Assembly: GCA_002315795.1 (NCBI GenBank)
Contig: DCIF01000025.1
Span: forward strand, 13,130 to 20,316
Origin: Bacteroidales bacterium UBA1733
GTDB lineage: Bacteria > Bacteroidota > Bacteroidia > Bacteroidales > UBA3663
DNA length: 7,187 bases
Reading direction: 5' to 3'
Shown: positions 1 to 6,705 of the stretch, one piece after another
Position numbering within the stretch: the stretch's first letter is position 1
Layout of the letters: every line of letters begins with the position of its first letter
Translations under genes and position numbers: made by a program
Notes under the pieces: model-generated
Databases searched by the model: none
The model's input: only the letters and a program-made list of their open reading frames with translations
Told to the model about the DNA's origin: nothing

Positions 1-1121
1 ACGGACCACAGCGGCACGGTGGTCGGGAGATTGAAAAGCGCTGTGGCCAGCGTAGAGATGCCATAACCTAACAGCACACCCAGTATTCCTCCCGTGATAC
101 TGATCAGCACAGACTCGATGAGGAACTGCGCAGAGATGTCAATACCACGCGCACCTACCGACATACGGAGGCCGATCTCCTTGGTACGTTCGGTAACCGA
201 TACCAGCATGATATTCATAATGCCGATACCTGCCACGAGCAGAGAGAAGGCAGCAGCCACTACCAGGATGATCGTGATAGAGTCCATCGTAGAAGACATG
301 GTCTCCATCATCTCAGCCTGTGAACGGATACTGAAGTCATCTTCATCGGCCTCTTTGAGCTTATGGCTGCGACGCAGCACCTCGGTCAGTTCGTCGATGG
401 CCTGATCGGTCGCCTCTTCGGTCAATGCCGAGCAGTTGATGCTTGAGAAAAAGTTCTGTGCCATCAGTCGCTTCATGACGCTGGTGTATGGCATGATCAT
501 CAGGTTGTCCTGATCCATGCCGAAAGAGTTGTAGCCCTTCGACTTGAGGACACCGATAATGCGGACAGGCGTTGACTTGAAACGGATGGTCTTGCCGATA
601 GGATCCTGTCCGTCAGGGAAAAGCTCATCGACCACGGTCTTACCTACGACACAGACCTTAGTAGCCGACTTGATGTCCTGTTCGGTGAAACAGGTACCCT
701 CAGTGACCTCCCACTGCTTGATGTCGAGATACTCCAGATCTTCACCATAGACCGAAGTTGACGTATTGTTGTTGCCATAGATCACCTGACCGCTGGTAGA
801 GACCTCTGGCGAGATGTATGTCACATATTTGCACTCTTCACGAATCAGCTCGACATCCTCCATACGCAGGGTCTGCATGGTGCTTGGATCCTGGCGCACA
901 CCACCAGGACCACGATCGGCACCCGGCTGGATGGTGATGATATTTGTGCCCATCTGCGAGATGTTGGCACGGACAGACTCCTTCGATCCCTGACCGATAG
1001 CCATCATGACAATCACCGCAGCCACGCCGATGATGATACCCAGCATAGAGAGCAGTGAACGGCCTTTGTTGTTTGACAGGGCCTTGAGTGCTACTTTGAA
1101 TATAAAATAGAAAAGACGCAT
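1..1121 (-). CDS. MacB-type ABC transporter permease, 3' end cut by the window edge
   Basis: Inner-membrane permease of a tripartite ABC efflux pump. It would carry motion from the neighbouring ATPase into the periplasm and push substrate toward the adaptor and outer-membrane channel. Translation from 1121 gives 373 open codons with no stop. The N-terminus (MRLFYFIFKVALKALSNNKG) leads into a first membrane helix at about 22-43. A periplasmic MacB-PCD-like domain follows at about 44-280, containing short motifs such as VVGKTVVDELFP (158-169). The second helix is about 281-305, then the FtsX/MacB-family motif ERTKEIGLRMSVGAR (311-325) and a third helix at about 333-360. The fourth helix and C-terminus lie outside the window; standalone relatives are about 400 residues, so roughly 30 are missing. 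The ATPase is a separate gene 29 bases upstream, unlike the fused E. coli MacB. Family assignment is strong; substrate is unknown. Confidence 0.93.
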   Translation of the reverse strand, partial: MRLFYFIFKVALKALSNNKGRSLLSMLGIIIGVAAVIVMMAIGQGSKESVRANISQMGTNIITIQPGADRGPGGVRQDPSTMQTLRMEDVELIREECKYVTYISPEVSTSGQVIYGNNNTSTSVYGEDLEYLDIKQWEVTEGTCFTEQDIKSATKVCVVGKTVVDELFPDGQDPIGKTIRFKSTPVRIIGVLKSKGYNSFGMDQDNLMIMPYTSVMKRLMAQNFFSSINCSALTEEATDQAIDELTEVLRRSHKLKEADEDDFSIRSQAEMMETMSSTMDSITIILVVAAAFSLLVAGIGIMNIMLVSVTERTKEIGLRMSVGARGIDISAQFLIESVLISITGGILGVLLGYGISTLATALFNLPTTVPLWS

Positions 1122-1130
1122 AGTTTTAAT

Positions 1131-1157
1131 CCTTATTATCCCTAATATCCCTAATCC
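1131..1157 (-). repeat. Three 9-base tandem repeats across the ATPase stop codon
   Basis: On the plus strand the units are ccttattat, ccctaatat and ccctaatcc, end to end. They cover the ATPase stop (1151-1153) and most of the short gap before the permease start. On the coding strand the unit is three codons long, so in the ATPase frame further stops recur downstream of the real one (TAG, then TAG, TAA, TAA). Gain or loss of a unit would change the ATPase-permease spacing but hardly the ATPase protein. Copies are imperfect. Confidence 0.6.
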
Positions 1158-1906
1158 TTCGGCACTGGCAACGCGGCAAGGGCCTCAGCGGCATCGAGGA
1201 TATTGTCGTTGATCGTGTCAGACTTGATCTGACCATCGCGCAGGAAGATGTTGCGCGATGAATACTGTGCGATCTCAGGGTTGTGGGTAACGAAGATGAT
1301 TGTGTGACCCTCACGGTGCAACTTCTGGAAGAGTACCAGCATCTCGAACGAGGTGCGTGTATCCAGATTACCCGTAGCCTCATCGGCCAGTATGATGGTA
1401 GGATCGTTGACCAAAGCACGCGCGATAGCCACACGCTGCATCTGACCACCGGACATCTGATTTGACTTGTGCTCCAGACGATCGCCGAGACCTACAGAGA
1501 TCAGCGCACGGATGGCACGCTCACGACGCTCTTTGGCAGTCACTTTGCTATTGTACATCAGTGGCAGCTCTACGTTCTCTACTGCAGTCGTCTTAGAGAG
1601 CAGATTATAGTTCTGGAAGATGAATCCGATCTTACGGTTACGCAGTTTGGCGCGCTGATTGCTACTCATCTTACGCACAGCCACACCATCGAGCAGATAT
1701 TCGCCAGAGGTAGGTGTATCAAGACAACCGAGCTGGTTGAGAAGGGTTGACTTACCCGAACCTGACGTACCCTGAATGGTCACGAACTCGCCTTCATAGA
1801 TCTTGAATGTCACGCCACGCAAAGCCTTGACGACCTCATCGCCTACCTTGAACTCGCGACGCACATTCTGCAGTTCGATGACTACTTTCTTATTGTTTGT
1901 ATCCAT
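1151..1906 (-). CDS. MacB/LolD-type ABC transporter ATP-binding protein
   Basis: Cytoplasmic ATPase that powers the adjacent permease. At 251 residues it is a complete single nucleotide-binding domain. Visible motifs are Walker A GTSGSGKST (46-54), Q-loop Q98 in FIFQNYNLL, signature SGGQMQ (152-157), Walker B IILADE (171-176), the D-loop in GNLD (179-182) and H-loop H208 in FVTHN. The spacing and the NLL after the Q-loop fit the MacB/LolD/FtsE-like group that pairs with FtsX-fold permeases. Two small departures are T47 where P or A is usual in Walker A, and A177 in DEATGNLD where DEPTGNLD is more common; neither removes a catalytic residue. The start at 1906 gives a normal short N-terminus before the first strand; no Shine-Dalgarno sequence is visible. 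It sits 32 bases after the adaptor gene and 29 before the permease, so it is almost surely co-transcribed with both. Confidence 0.96.
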   Translation of the reverse strand: MDTNNKKVVIELQNVRREFKVGDEVVKALRGVTFKIYEGEFVTIQGTSGSGKSTLLNQLGCLDTPTSGEYLLDGVAVRKMSSNQRAKLRNRKIGFIFQNYNLLSKTTAVENVELPLMYNSKVTAKERRERAIRALISVGLGDRLEHKSNQMSGGQMQRVAIARALVNDPTIILADEATGNLDTRTSFEMLVLFQKLHREGHTIIFVTHNPEIAQYSSRNIFLRDGQIKSDTINDNILDAAEALAALPVPKD

Positions 1907-1938
1907 AATACTAACTTTAAGCAGAGGGTGTGCCTGTT

Positions 1939-3096
1939 TTACTTCTTCTTACCTGGAGGGCCTGGCATGAATGGATTGTTACTACCGGCCTGCTGTGCAG
2001 CTTCGGCAGGCATCTCGCTGCCCACCTCAGCGCTTGTAATGATCACCTGACCCTCATTGACGCCGCTACGGATCTCGGTAAGCACGCCATTGCTGGCACC
2101 AGTCTCAACGGCAACAGCGCGGAGGGTGTGGCCGTCACGGGTCCATACCTTGGTCTTGCCTTCACAATCTACGATCTCGTCGCCTGGCAGAAGCAGGGTC
2201 TCCTTAGGGCTATAGCGCAGTGCTTTAGCCGAAACGGCCAGAACGCCATCCAGTTCGAGTGTATAGATAGTCACACTGGCTGTCAGACCTGGCATCAGCT
2301 TCAGATCAGGGTTAGGTGCAGAGATGACCACCTCGTAGGTTACGACGTTGCTGGTGGTAGTGGCACTCTGACGTACCTGAGTGACATTGCCAGAGAACTC
2401 ATCGTTAGGGAAAGCATCGACCGAGAACATCACACGCTGACCTACCTTCACGCCACCGATATCAGCCTCATCGACATCGGCAATCACGCGCATGTCGGTC
2501 AGGTCCTGAGCAATGGTAAAGAGGGTTGGTGTGGTCATCGATGCTGCCACCGTCTGACCCTCCTCGACCTCACGTGAGAGAATTACACCGTCAATAGGCG
2601 AATAGATCGAAGCGTAACCCAGGTTGGTCTGAGCCTCATCGACCGAGAGTTGCTGAGCCTTGTAGGTAGCCTCTGATTTATCAAAATTGAGGCGGGCAGA
2701 CTCATATTCATCATCAGAGATAAACTGCTTCTCGTGCAGCTGCTCCATGCGCTTGAGGTTTGCCTTCTGATATACATAGTCACTCTTGGCACTGGCCAGC
2801 TGAGCCTGAGCCGATGCCAGTCGTGCCTTCAGGTTGGTACGGTCTAACTCCGCAATCAGCTGACCTTTCTTCACCTCGCTGTTGTAATCAACATAGAGAT
2901 GGTCAATGATGCCCGAGACCTGTGTACCGACCTCAACCTTGGTCACCGGTTCAATCGTACCAGTAGCCGTGACCGAAGTGCTGATCGTTGTTCGCTTTAC
3001 TGTTTCTGTCTCGAAGGCTACCTGTGGTGCCTTCGGTGCACATGCGCTCAGCAGCAACAAAGCTGCCAGTGAGCCGATGTATCCTTGTTTTCTCAT
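1939..3096 (-). CDS. MacA/HlyD-family periplasmic adaptor lipoprotein of an ABC efflux pump
   Basis: Membrane-fusion protein linking the ABC permease to the TolC-like channel; 385 residues, a usual length. The N-terminus is a lipoprotein signal: K3, a hydrophobic stretch at 7-16 and lipobox LSAC (16-19), so Cys19 should be lipidated. The residues after it (APKAPQ) lack the acidic cluster of Bacteroidetes surface-exported lipoproteins, consistent with facing the periplasm. Next come the first half of the lipoyl-like domain (about 50-86, with VGTQVSGIIDHLYVD), a coiled-coil hairpin (about 88-156, rich in A, Q, K, E), the second lipoyl half (YSPIDGVILSREVEEGQTV, 165-183), a beta-barrel domain (about 195-280) and a membrane-proximal domain (about 285-358). 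The tail is rich in Pro, Gly and Lys (NPFMPGPPGKKK). E. coli MacA is anchored by a transmembrane helix instead. Lies 32 bases from both flanking genes. Confidence 0.95.
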   Translation of the reverse strand: MRKQGYIGSLAALLLLSACAPKAPQVAFETETVKRTTISTSVTATGTIEPVTKVEVGTQVSGIIDHLYVDYNSEVKKGQLIAELDRTNLKARLASAQAQLASAKSDYVYQKANLKRMEQLHEKQFISDDEYESARLNFDKSEATYKAQQLSVDEAQTNLGYASIYSPIDGVILSREVEEGQTVAASMTTPTLFTIAQDLTDMRVIADVDEADIGGVKVGQRVMFSVDAFPNDEFSGNVTQVRQSATTTSNVVTYEVVISAPNPDLKLMPGLTASVTIYTLELDGVLAVSAKALRYSPKETLLLPGDEIVDCEGKTKVWTRDGHTLRAVAVETGASNGVLTEIRSGVNEGQVIITSAEVGSEMPAEAAQQAGSNNPFMPGPPGKKK

Positions 3097-3128
3097 AAGA
3101 TATGCTATCTTTTTACGGTTTATCTTAA

Positions 3129-4457
3129 TTATTTGCCCATGTAGAACTTCAGCATCTCAATATTGTAGAGCGCTGTAAACTTGCTCTGCAGCGTCTCCTG
3201 AATAGCCTGAAGGTAATTATTCTTTTCGGTCAGCAGATCGACCAGAGACTCCAGACCTACGCCAAAACGCTCGTCCATGATATCATAAGTCTGACGGGCA
3301 GACTCCTCGCTGGTCACAGCGCTCTGGTAACGTGCCTGAGCTGCCTGAATATCAAGATGAAGCGAGGTGATGGTATTCTCGAGTTCCAGACGCGTATTCT
3401 CTTCTTCGAGCAACTGGTTTGCCAGTTGGATCTTTGCCTTATCGACCTGTGAGCGCGTCTGACGGCGGTCATAGATAGGTACCGAAAGAGACAAGCCGAC
3501 CGATCCCTGGAGGTGGTTCTTGACCTGTTCGCCAAAACTACCAGACAAGGTATTGCCATTATTGGTATTCACCCCCGCATTGAGCGAAACGGTTGGCATA
3601 TAGCTGCCCTTGGCAATCTTGACAGCCAACTCAGAAGATTTGACTTTCAGGTTGGCAGCTCTCAGGTTTGGCAGGTTGGCCAGCGCCATCTCTTCAGCCT
3701 CCTGCACGGTAGGGAGCAGAGCCAGGACATCATCGCTACTGAAATCGCGATAATCGACTTCAAAATCAGTATCGGGCGAGAGCTGCAGCAGCTGCTTCAG
3801 TGTGAGGATATTGCTGGCCTCAGTGTTACGGGCCTGCACCAGCTGATAGCGGTTCTGCTCAAGCTGGCTCTGCATCTGAGTCACCTCTACCCTACTTACC
3901 TTGCCTACTTCCTGACGTGCTTTGGCACGCTCCAGTTCCTGTTCTGCCACGGCTACAATCTCCTCGTTGGTTGCTACACTTTCGTGTGCATAGAGAATCT
4001 GATAGTAGGCCTTGATGAGCTGCACCTGTACGCTGTTGGCCGTTATCTCAGCCTGCAGTGCAGAAGACTGCTCGTCAATCTTACTCTGCTGCAACTGGTG
4101 CCAGTTGGCGCCACCATTGAAGAGGGTCATATTGGCCTGCAAGCCGTATGAACCATTGTATGATGGGTTCTTGGCCTGAGAGTCGAACGAGGCATAGCTC
4201 TGCGACTCAATTTTCTGGAATCCCAGCTGCTGCTGTGAACTGAAGGTCAGCGATGGGAACAGTGCCTCACGCGACTGCTTGACATCGACCTTGGCACTCT
4301 CAGTAGTGTTATGCGCCTGCTGTATCTGCAGATTGTGCTCAAGCGCATAGTTGGTACAGTCGTCAAGCGTCCAAACCTTCTGCGCCGAAAGCGGAAGTGC
4401 CTGCATCAAAGCCCAAACTGCTACTGTATGAACTAAAAGTTTGAAATTCTTAATCAT
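3129..4457 (-). CDS. TolC-family outer-membrane efflux channel
   Basis: Outer-membrane factor that forms the exit duct of the pump; 442 residues, normal for the family. A Sec signal peptide is visible (K3, K6, hydrophobic core about 7-23, likely cleavage after LSA at 23-25), with no lipobox cysteine, so it is a plain signal peptide. The mature start VWTLDDCTNYALEHNLQIQQ (28-47) is a typical TolC-family opening. The internal duplication shows as paired motifs: MTLFNGG (110-116) with LSVPIYDRR (324-332), and VGKVSRVEVTQMQSQL (184-199) with VGLESLVDLLTEKNNY (400-415). Long Gln/Glu/Ala-rich helices between them would form the periplasmic tunnel. It is the first gene of the pump cluster, 99 bases after the response regulator, with its own apparent promoter. 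It precedes the adaptor by 32 bases. Confidence 0.95.
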   Translation of the reverse strand: MIKNFKLLVHTVAVWALMQALPLSAQKVWTLDDCTNYALEHNLQIQQAHNTTESAKVDVKQSREALFPSLTFSSQQQLGFQKIESQSYASFDSQAKNPSYNGSYGLQANMTLFNGGANWHQLQQSKIDEQSSALQAEITANSVQVQLIKAYYQILYAHESVATNEEIVAVAEQELERAKARQEVGKVSRVEVTQMQSQLEQNRYQLVQARNTEASNILTLKQLLQLSPDTDFEVDYRDFSSDDVLALLPTVQEAEEMALANLPNLRAANLKVKSSELAVKIAKGSYMPTVSLNAGVNTNNGNTLSGSFGEQVKNHLQGSVGLSLSVPIYDRRQTRSQVDKAKIQLANQLLEEENTRLELENTITSLHLDIQAAQARYQSAVTSEESARQTYDIMDERFGVGLESLVDLLTEKNNYLQAIQETLQSKFTALYNIEMLKFYMGK

Positions 4458-4486
4458 TATCGTTTCGTTTACAACGTATTTTGCTG

Positions 4487-4518
4487 CAAAGATAACATGT
4501 ATTCTTGCAGAATAAAAA
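4487..4518 (-). promoter_or_regulatory. Promoter of the efflux operon (Bacteroidetes -7 box)
   Basis: On the minus strand, TATCTTTG (4494-4487) matches the Bacteroidetes -7 consensus TAnnTTTG perfectly. The -33 position, 20 bases upstream, is TTTT (4518-4515) rather than TTTG, so the promoter may be weak without an activator. Transcription would begin near 4481, leaving a leader of about 25 bases before the channel gene start at 4457. The pump can therefore be transcribed apart from the sensor and regulator genes. Confidence 0.72.
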
Positions 4519-4522
4519 TAAA

Positions 4523-4550
4523 TTCAACAAAATTGTATTTTTCTTCAACA
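4523..4550 (-). promoter_or_regulatory. Candidate LytTR-regulator binding site: two direct repeats, 21-base period
   Basis: On the minus strand TGTTGAA occurs at 4550-4544 and again at 4529-4523, separated by 14 bases (21-base period, two helical turns on one face). LytTR regulators such as AgrA and AlgR bind paired direct repeats of about 9 bases with this kind of spacing just upstream of the promoter. The proximal copy lies 28 bases from the -7 box, immediately upstream of the -33 position. The same arrangement recurs at 6548-6575. That the neighbouring regulator binds here is inference. Confidence 0.5.
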
Positions 4551-4556
4551 GAAAGT

Positions 4557-5303
4557 CTATTTACCCACCAATCTATCGTTCACAAACTTCAGAACATCGT
4601 CTTTATACAGGTCACCGACAGGCAGATAAGTCTCTGCATCCATCTTGATACGGAGTTTTGAGATCTCCACCATCCGGCTCATATTCACAATATACGAACG
4701 GTGGATGCGGACAAAGCGGTCGGATGGCAGAAGTTCGGACATGCGCTTGATGCTCATGAGCACCATCAACGACGGGCCATTGACCATATAAAGACGCAGA
4801 TACTCACTCTGAGACTCGATGTATCGGATGTCTGAGATGCTGATACGCACAATGCGGTAATCGACCTTCACAAAGAGGATATCGCCCTCAATACGGCCCT
4901 CATCACTTTCTTTCTGAGGCTGCGCTGATTCCCTGGCCGTCTGAAGCAGTTCGTACTGCTGCTTGACCTTGGCGGCAGCACGCTGGAACTCTGGGATGCC
5001 GAAAGGCTTCAGCAGATAGTCAATGGCATTGACTTTATAACCATCAATGGCATACTGGCTATAGGCGGTAGTAAAGACCAGGATAGGAGGATTTGTCAGC
5101 GTCTTCACGAAGTCAAGGCCTGACAGGTCGGGCATGTTGATATCGATAAAAAGAGCATCTACCTCCTGCTTCTCTAACACATGCATTGCCTCAAATGCAC
5201 TGGCACAGGCAGCAACGAGTTCAAAACCAGGAGTCATCGTGACCATCTTCTCAAGCTGGAGAAGTGCCAACGGTTCGTCATCTACGGCTAATACTTTTAT
5301 CAT
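4557..5303 (-). CDS. LytTR-type (LytT/AlgR family) response regulator
   Basis: Cytoplasmic DNA-binding response regulator; 248 residues, the usual length. The receiver domain (about 1-115) has the acidic pair D8/D9, phosphoacceptor D54 in LFIDINMPDLSG, T79 in VFTTAY and K99 in DYLLKPF, so all active-site residues are present. A charged linker (about 118-140, QTARESAQPQKESDEG) joins a LytTR DNA-binding domain (about 141-245) with the family motifs RYIESQSEYLRLYM (160-173) and FVRIHRSYIVNMS (197-209). LytTR domains bind direct repeats. It is 25 bases after the kinase gene, so the two are a pair in one transcript, and its stop lies only six bases from the candidate site before the channel gene. 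A short AAGAG sits against the start codon. The most likely roles are control of the efflux operon and of its own operon. Confidence 0.96.
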   Translation of the reverse strand: MIKVLAVDDEPLALLQLEKMVTMTPGFELVAACASAFEAMHVLEKQEVDALFIDINMPDLSGLDFVKTLTNPPILVFTTAYSQYAIDGYKVNAIDYLLKPFGIPEFQRAAAKVKQQYELLQTARESAQPQKESDEGRIEGDILFVKVDYRIVRISISDIRYIESQSEYLRLYMVNGPSLMVLMSIKRMSELLPSDRFVRIHRSYIVNMSRMVEISKLRIKMDAETYLPVGDLYKDDVLKFVNDRLVGK

Positions 5304-5328
5304 CTCTTACAGGTTTATGTTATACTAA

Positions 5329-6450
5329 CTACAAAATCGGAAGGACAAGCTGCACAAAGAACTGCGACTGGTTCTGATCATCGATGGTCAGTGAATAGCT
5401 GTCGCCATACTGCAGTTCGAGGCGTTTCTTTACGTTCTCAAGACCGATGCCATGATGGCCGTCTTCGGTAGCATGACGCGAATGTCTGCTATTGACGCAG
5501 GTAAAGCAGATCTGATGTTTCTCCTGCTCTACAGTGAGCTGCACACGGATGAAAGAATGATCCATATAGCTTATGCCGTGCTTGAAAGCATTCTCTACAA
5601 ACGTAGGCAACAGCAACGGCAGGATCTGCACATCAGAGGGGATCGCTTCCTGCAAATCGCACGTAACCTCAAACTTATCATTGAATCGCATCTTCATGAG
5701 CGAGATATAGTGGTTGAGGAATTCCACCTCATGACACAGCGGCACGTGACTGCCATTGCCTTCATAAAGCGCATAGCGCATCATACCCGAAAGCTCCACG
5801 ATGGCACGCTGGGCACGCTCCTGATCCAGATCGACCAGTACATGGATATTGTTGAGCGTGTTCATGAAGAAGTGCGGATTGATCTGATAACGCAGATGTT
5901 CGAGCTCCTGCTTGAGGTTCTGCTGTTCGAGAAGAAGCAGACGCTGACGCATCTTCTGCTCGTTAAACCAGGCTACGACACCCAGATCGACGCCCAGCAT
6001 CAGCAGAGAAATAACCAGGCGGGCCAGATCGGGCGGTGCAAGAAGGAAAGGTTGGAAAGGGGGATTATTCCTACGCGAATCTTCGTCAGGAGGAGGAAGG
6101 CGTCTTTCAGGCACCTCTTCGTTCATAGTGCGTTCTAGAGGTCCATGATGCCTGATAGGCGACATGACCCTCAGGAAGGTGACAAACAAGACCAGCAGGA
6201 TCACCACAGAAACCACGTACTGCCAGATACGCTTCTTCCCGATCAGTTGCGGAATCAGCACGAAATGGTGCAGCAGGAAGAGCAACAGGAAAGCAGACAG
6301 GTAGCTCCACATGGACCACACCTCGCTATAATCGAAGTCCTGCTGGACAGAAACCATGGCATAATACATATAGAGCGGAGTAGAGGCAAAAATCAGTACC
6401 CACGCCAAAGCAATGATCAGTCCTTCTTTATGTTTCACTTGCATAGTCAT
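5329..6450 (-). CDS. LytS-type sensor histidine kinase (His_kinase family), four transmembrane helices
   Basis: Inner-membrane sensor partner of the LytTR regulator; 373 residues. Four hydrophobic helices lie at about 10-31, 46-68, 76-95 and 139-162. Charges place the N-terminus and the GKKR turn (71-74) inside, so residues about 96-138 should face the periplasm. That loop has nine prolines and many Arg, Glu and Asp residues. A coiled coil (about 163-187) leads to the phosphoacceptor motif QINPHFFMNTLNN (189-201, H193). An ATPase domain follows with N-box LPTFVENAFKHG (281-292, N287) and G-box GIGLENVKKRL (334-344). The family normally phosphorylates a LytTR partner. There is no PAS, GAF or large extracellular domain, so sensing would be by the loop or the membrane. 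ATGs at 6450 and 6444 are both possible starts; an AGAAG lies better spaced for the second. Confidence 0.94.
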   Translation of the reverse strand: MTMQVKHKEGLIIALAWVLIFASTPLYMYYAMVSVQQDFDYSEVWSMWSYLSAFLLLFLLHHFVLIPQLIGKKRIWQYVVSVVILLVLFVTFLRVMSPIRHHGPLERTMNEEVPERRLPPPDEDSRRNNPPFQPFLLAPPDLARLVISLLMLGVDLGVVAWFNEQKMRQRLLLLEQQNLKQELEHLRYQINPHFFMNTLNNIHVLVDLDQERAQRAIVELSGMMRYALYEGNGSHVPLCHEVEFLNHYISLMKMRFNDKFEVTCDLQEAIPSDVQILPLLLPTFVENAFKHGISYMDHSFIRVQLTVEQEKHQICFTCVNSRHSRHATEDGHHGIGLENVKKRLELQYGDSYSLTIDDQNQSQFFVQLVLPIL

Positions 6451-6511
6451 CTTCTGTTTTGTGTCTTAAGGCAGACGCTCAAAAGATTTCTGAACTTCTG
6501 CTTTTCGGATG

Positions 6512-6543
6512 CAAATATAAAGACATACACCTTATATATAAAA
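6512..6543 (-). promoter_or_regulatory. Promoter of the kinase-regulator operon (Bacteroidetes -7 box)
   Basis: On the minus strand TATATTTG (6519-6512) matches TAnnTTTG, with TTTT (6543-6540) 20 bases upstream at the -33 position, the same tetramer and spacing as the efflux promoter. Transcription would start near 6505, giving a leader of about 55 bases before 6450. Confidence 0.62.
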
Positions 6544-6547
6544 TATA

Positions 6548-6575
6548 TTCAACCAAAGGGACAGAATATTCGGCA
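6548..6575 (-). promoter_or_regulatory. Second candidate LytTR site, matching the efflux promoter
   Basis: On the minus strand TGCCGAA (6575-6569) and GGTTGAA (6554-6548) are spaced 14 bases apart, a 21-base period, with 28 bases to the -7 box. All three spacings equal those at the efflux promoter. The promoter-proximal 18 bases (6557-6540) match the efflux copy (4532-4515) at 16 of 18 positions, consensus TTTKGTTGAATWTATTTT. This would let the regulator control its own operon. The match is seen; the binding is inferred. Confidence 0.5.
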
Positions 6576-6581
6576 AATCTG

Positions 6582-6680
6582 AATGTTGTGGCAAAGATAA
6601 GCATAATAGTGAAATGTTGCGACAAGTTTGCCAAAAAACTTTGCAAATAAATCAGAAAAAACAAGACAATGTTGCCAGAA
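6582..6680 (+). repeat. Three dispersed 13-base near-repeats (AATGTTG core) in the divergent spacer
   Basis: Plus-strand copies begin at 6582 (aatgttgtggcaa), 6613 (aatgttgcgacaa) and 6668 (aatgttgccagaa). The first two agree at 11 of 13 positions and so do the last two; the shared core is AATGTTG. Intervals are 31 and 55 bases. They lie upstream of the plus-strand -7 box at 6706 and could be operator copies for a regulator acting on the divergent genes. Function is not proven. Confidence 0.4.
6592..6599 (-). promoter_or_regulatory. Possible distal -7 box for the kinase operon
   Basis: TATCTTTG on the minus strand is a perfect TAnnTTTG match and identical to the efflux -7 box. No TTTG lies 19-21 bases upstream, and the leader would be about 135 bases. 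It overlaps the first AATGTTG repeat. It may be an alternative start or chance; the box at 6512-6519 is preferred. Confidence 0.3.
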
Positions 6681-6705
6681 TATACGATATGCTGAAAAAA
6701 GGCCC

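Noticed and set aside
1930..2577. A 215-codon open frame on the plus strand
   Set aside because: It is antisense to the adaptor gene, which has full domain structure; the antisense product resembles no family I know.
3513..4151. A 212-codon open frame on the plus strand
   Set aside because: It is antisense to the channel gene, whose protein shows a signal peptide and both TolC-family repeats; the opposite frame has no recognisable domain.
4501..4513. Inverted repeat ATTCT-TGC-AGAAT inside the efflux promoter spacer
   Set aside because: Arms of five AT-rich bases are common by chance, and the kinase promoter, which shares the rest of the architecture, has no counterpart.
5452..6138. A 228-codon open frame on the plus strand
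   Set aside because: It lies antisense to the kinase, across its phosphoacceptor and N-box region; its sequence has no signal peptide or family motifs and no promoter before it.
6624..6640. Possible terminator hairpin with arms aagttt and aaactt
   Set aside because: The stem is short and AU-rich, no T-run follows it on the plus strand, and no plus-strand gene ends upstream.
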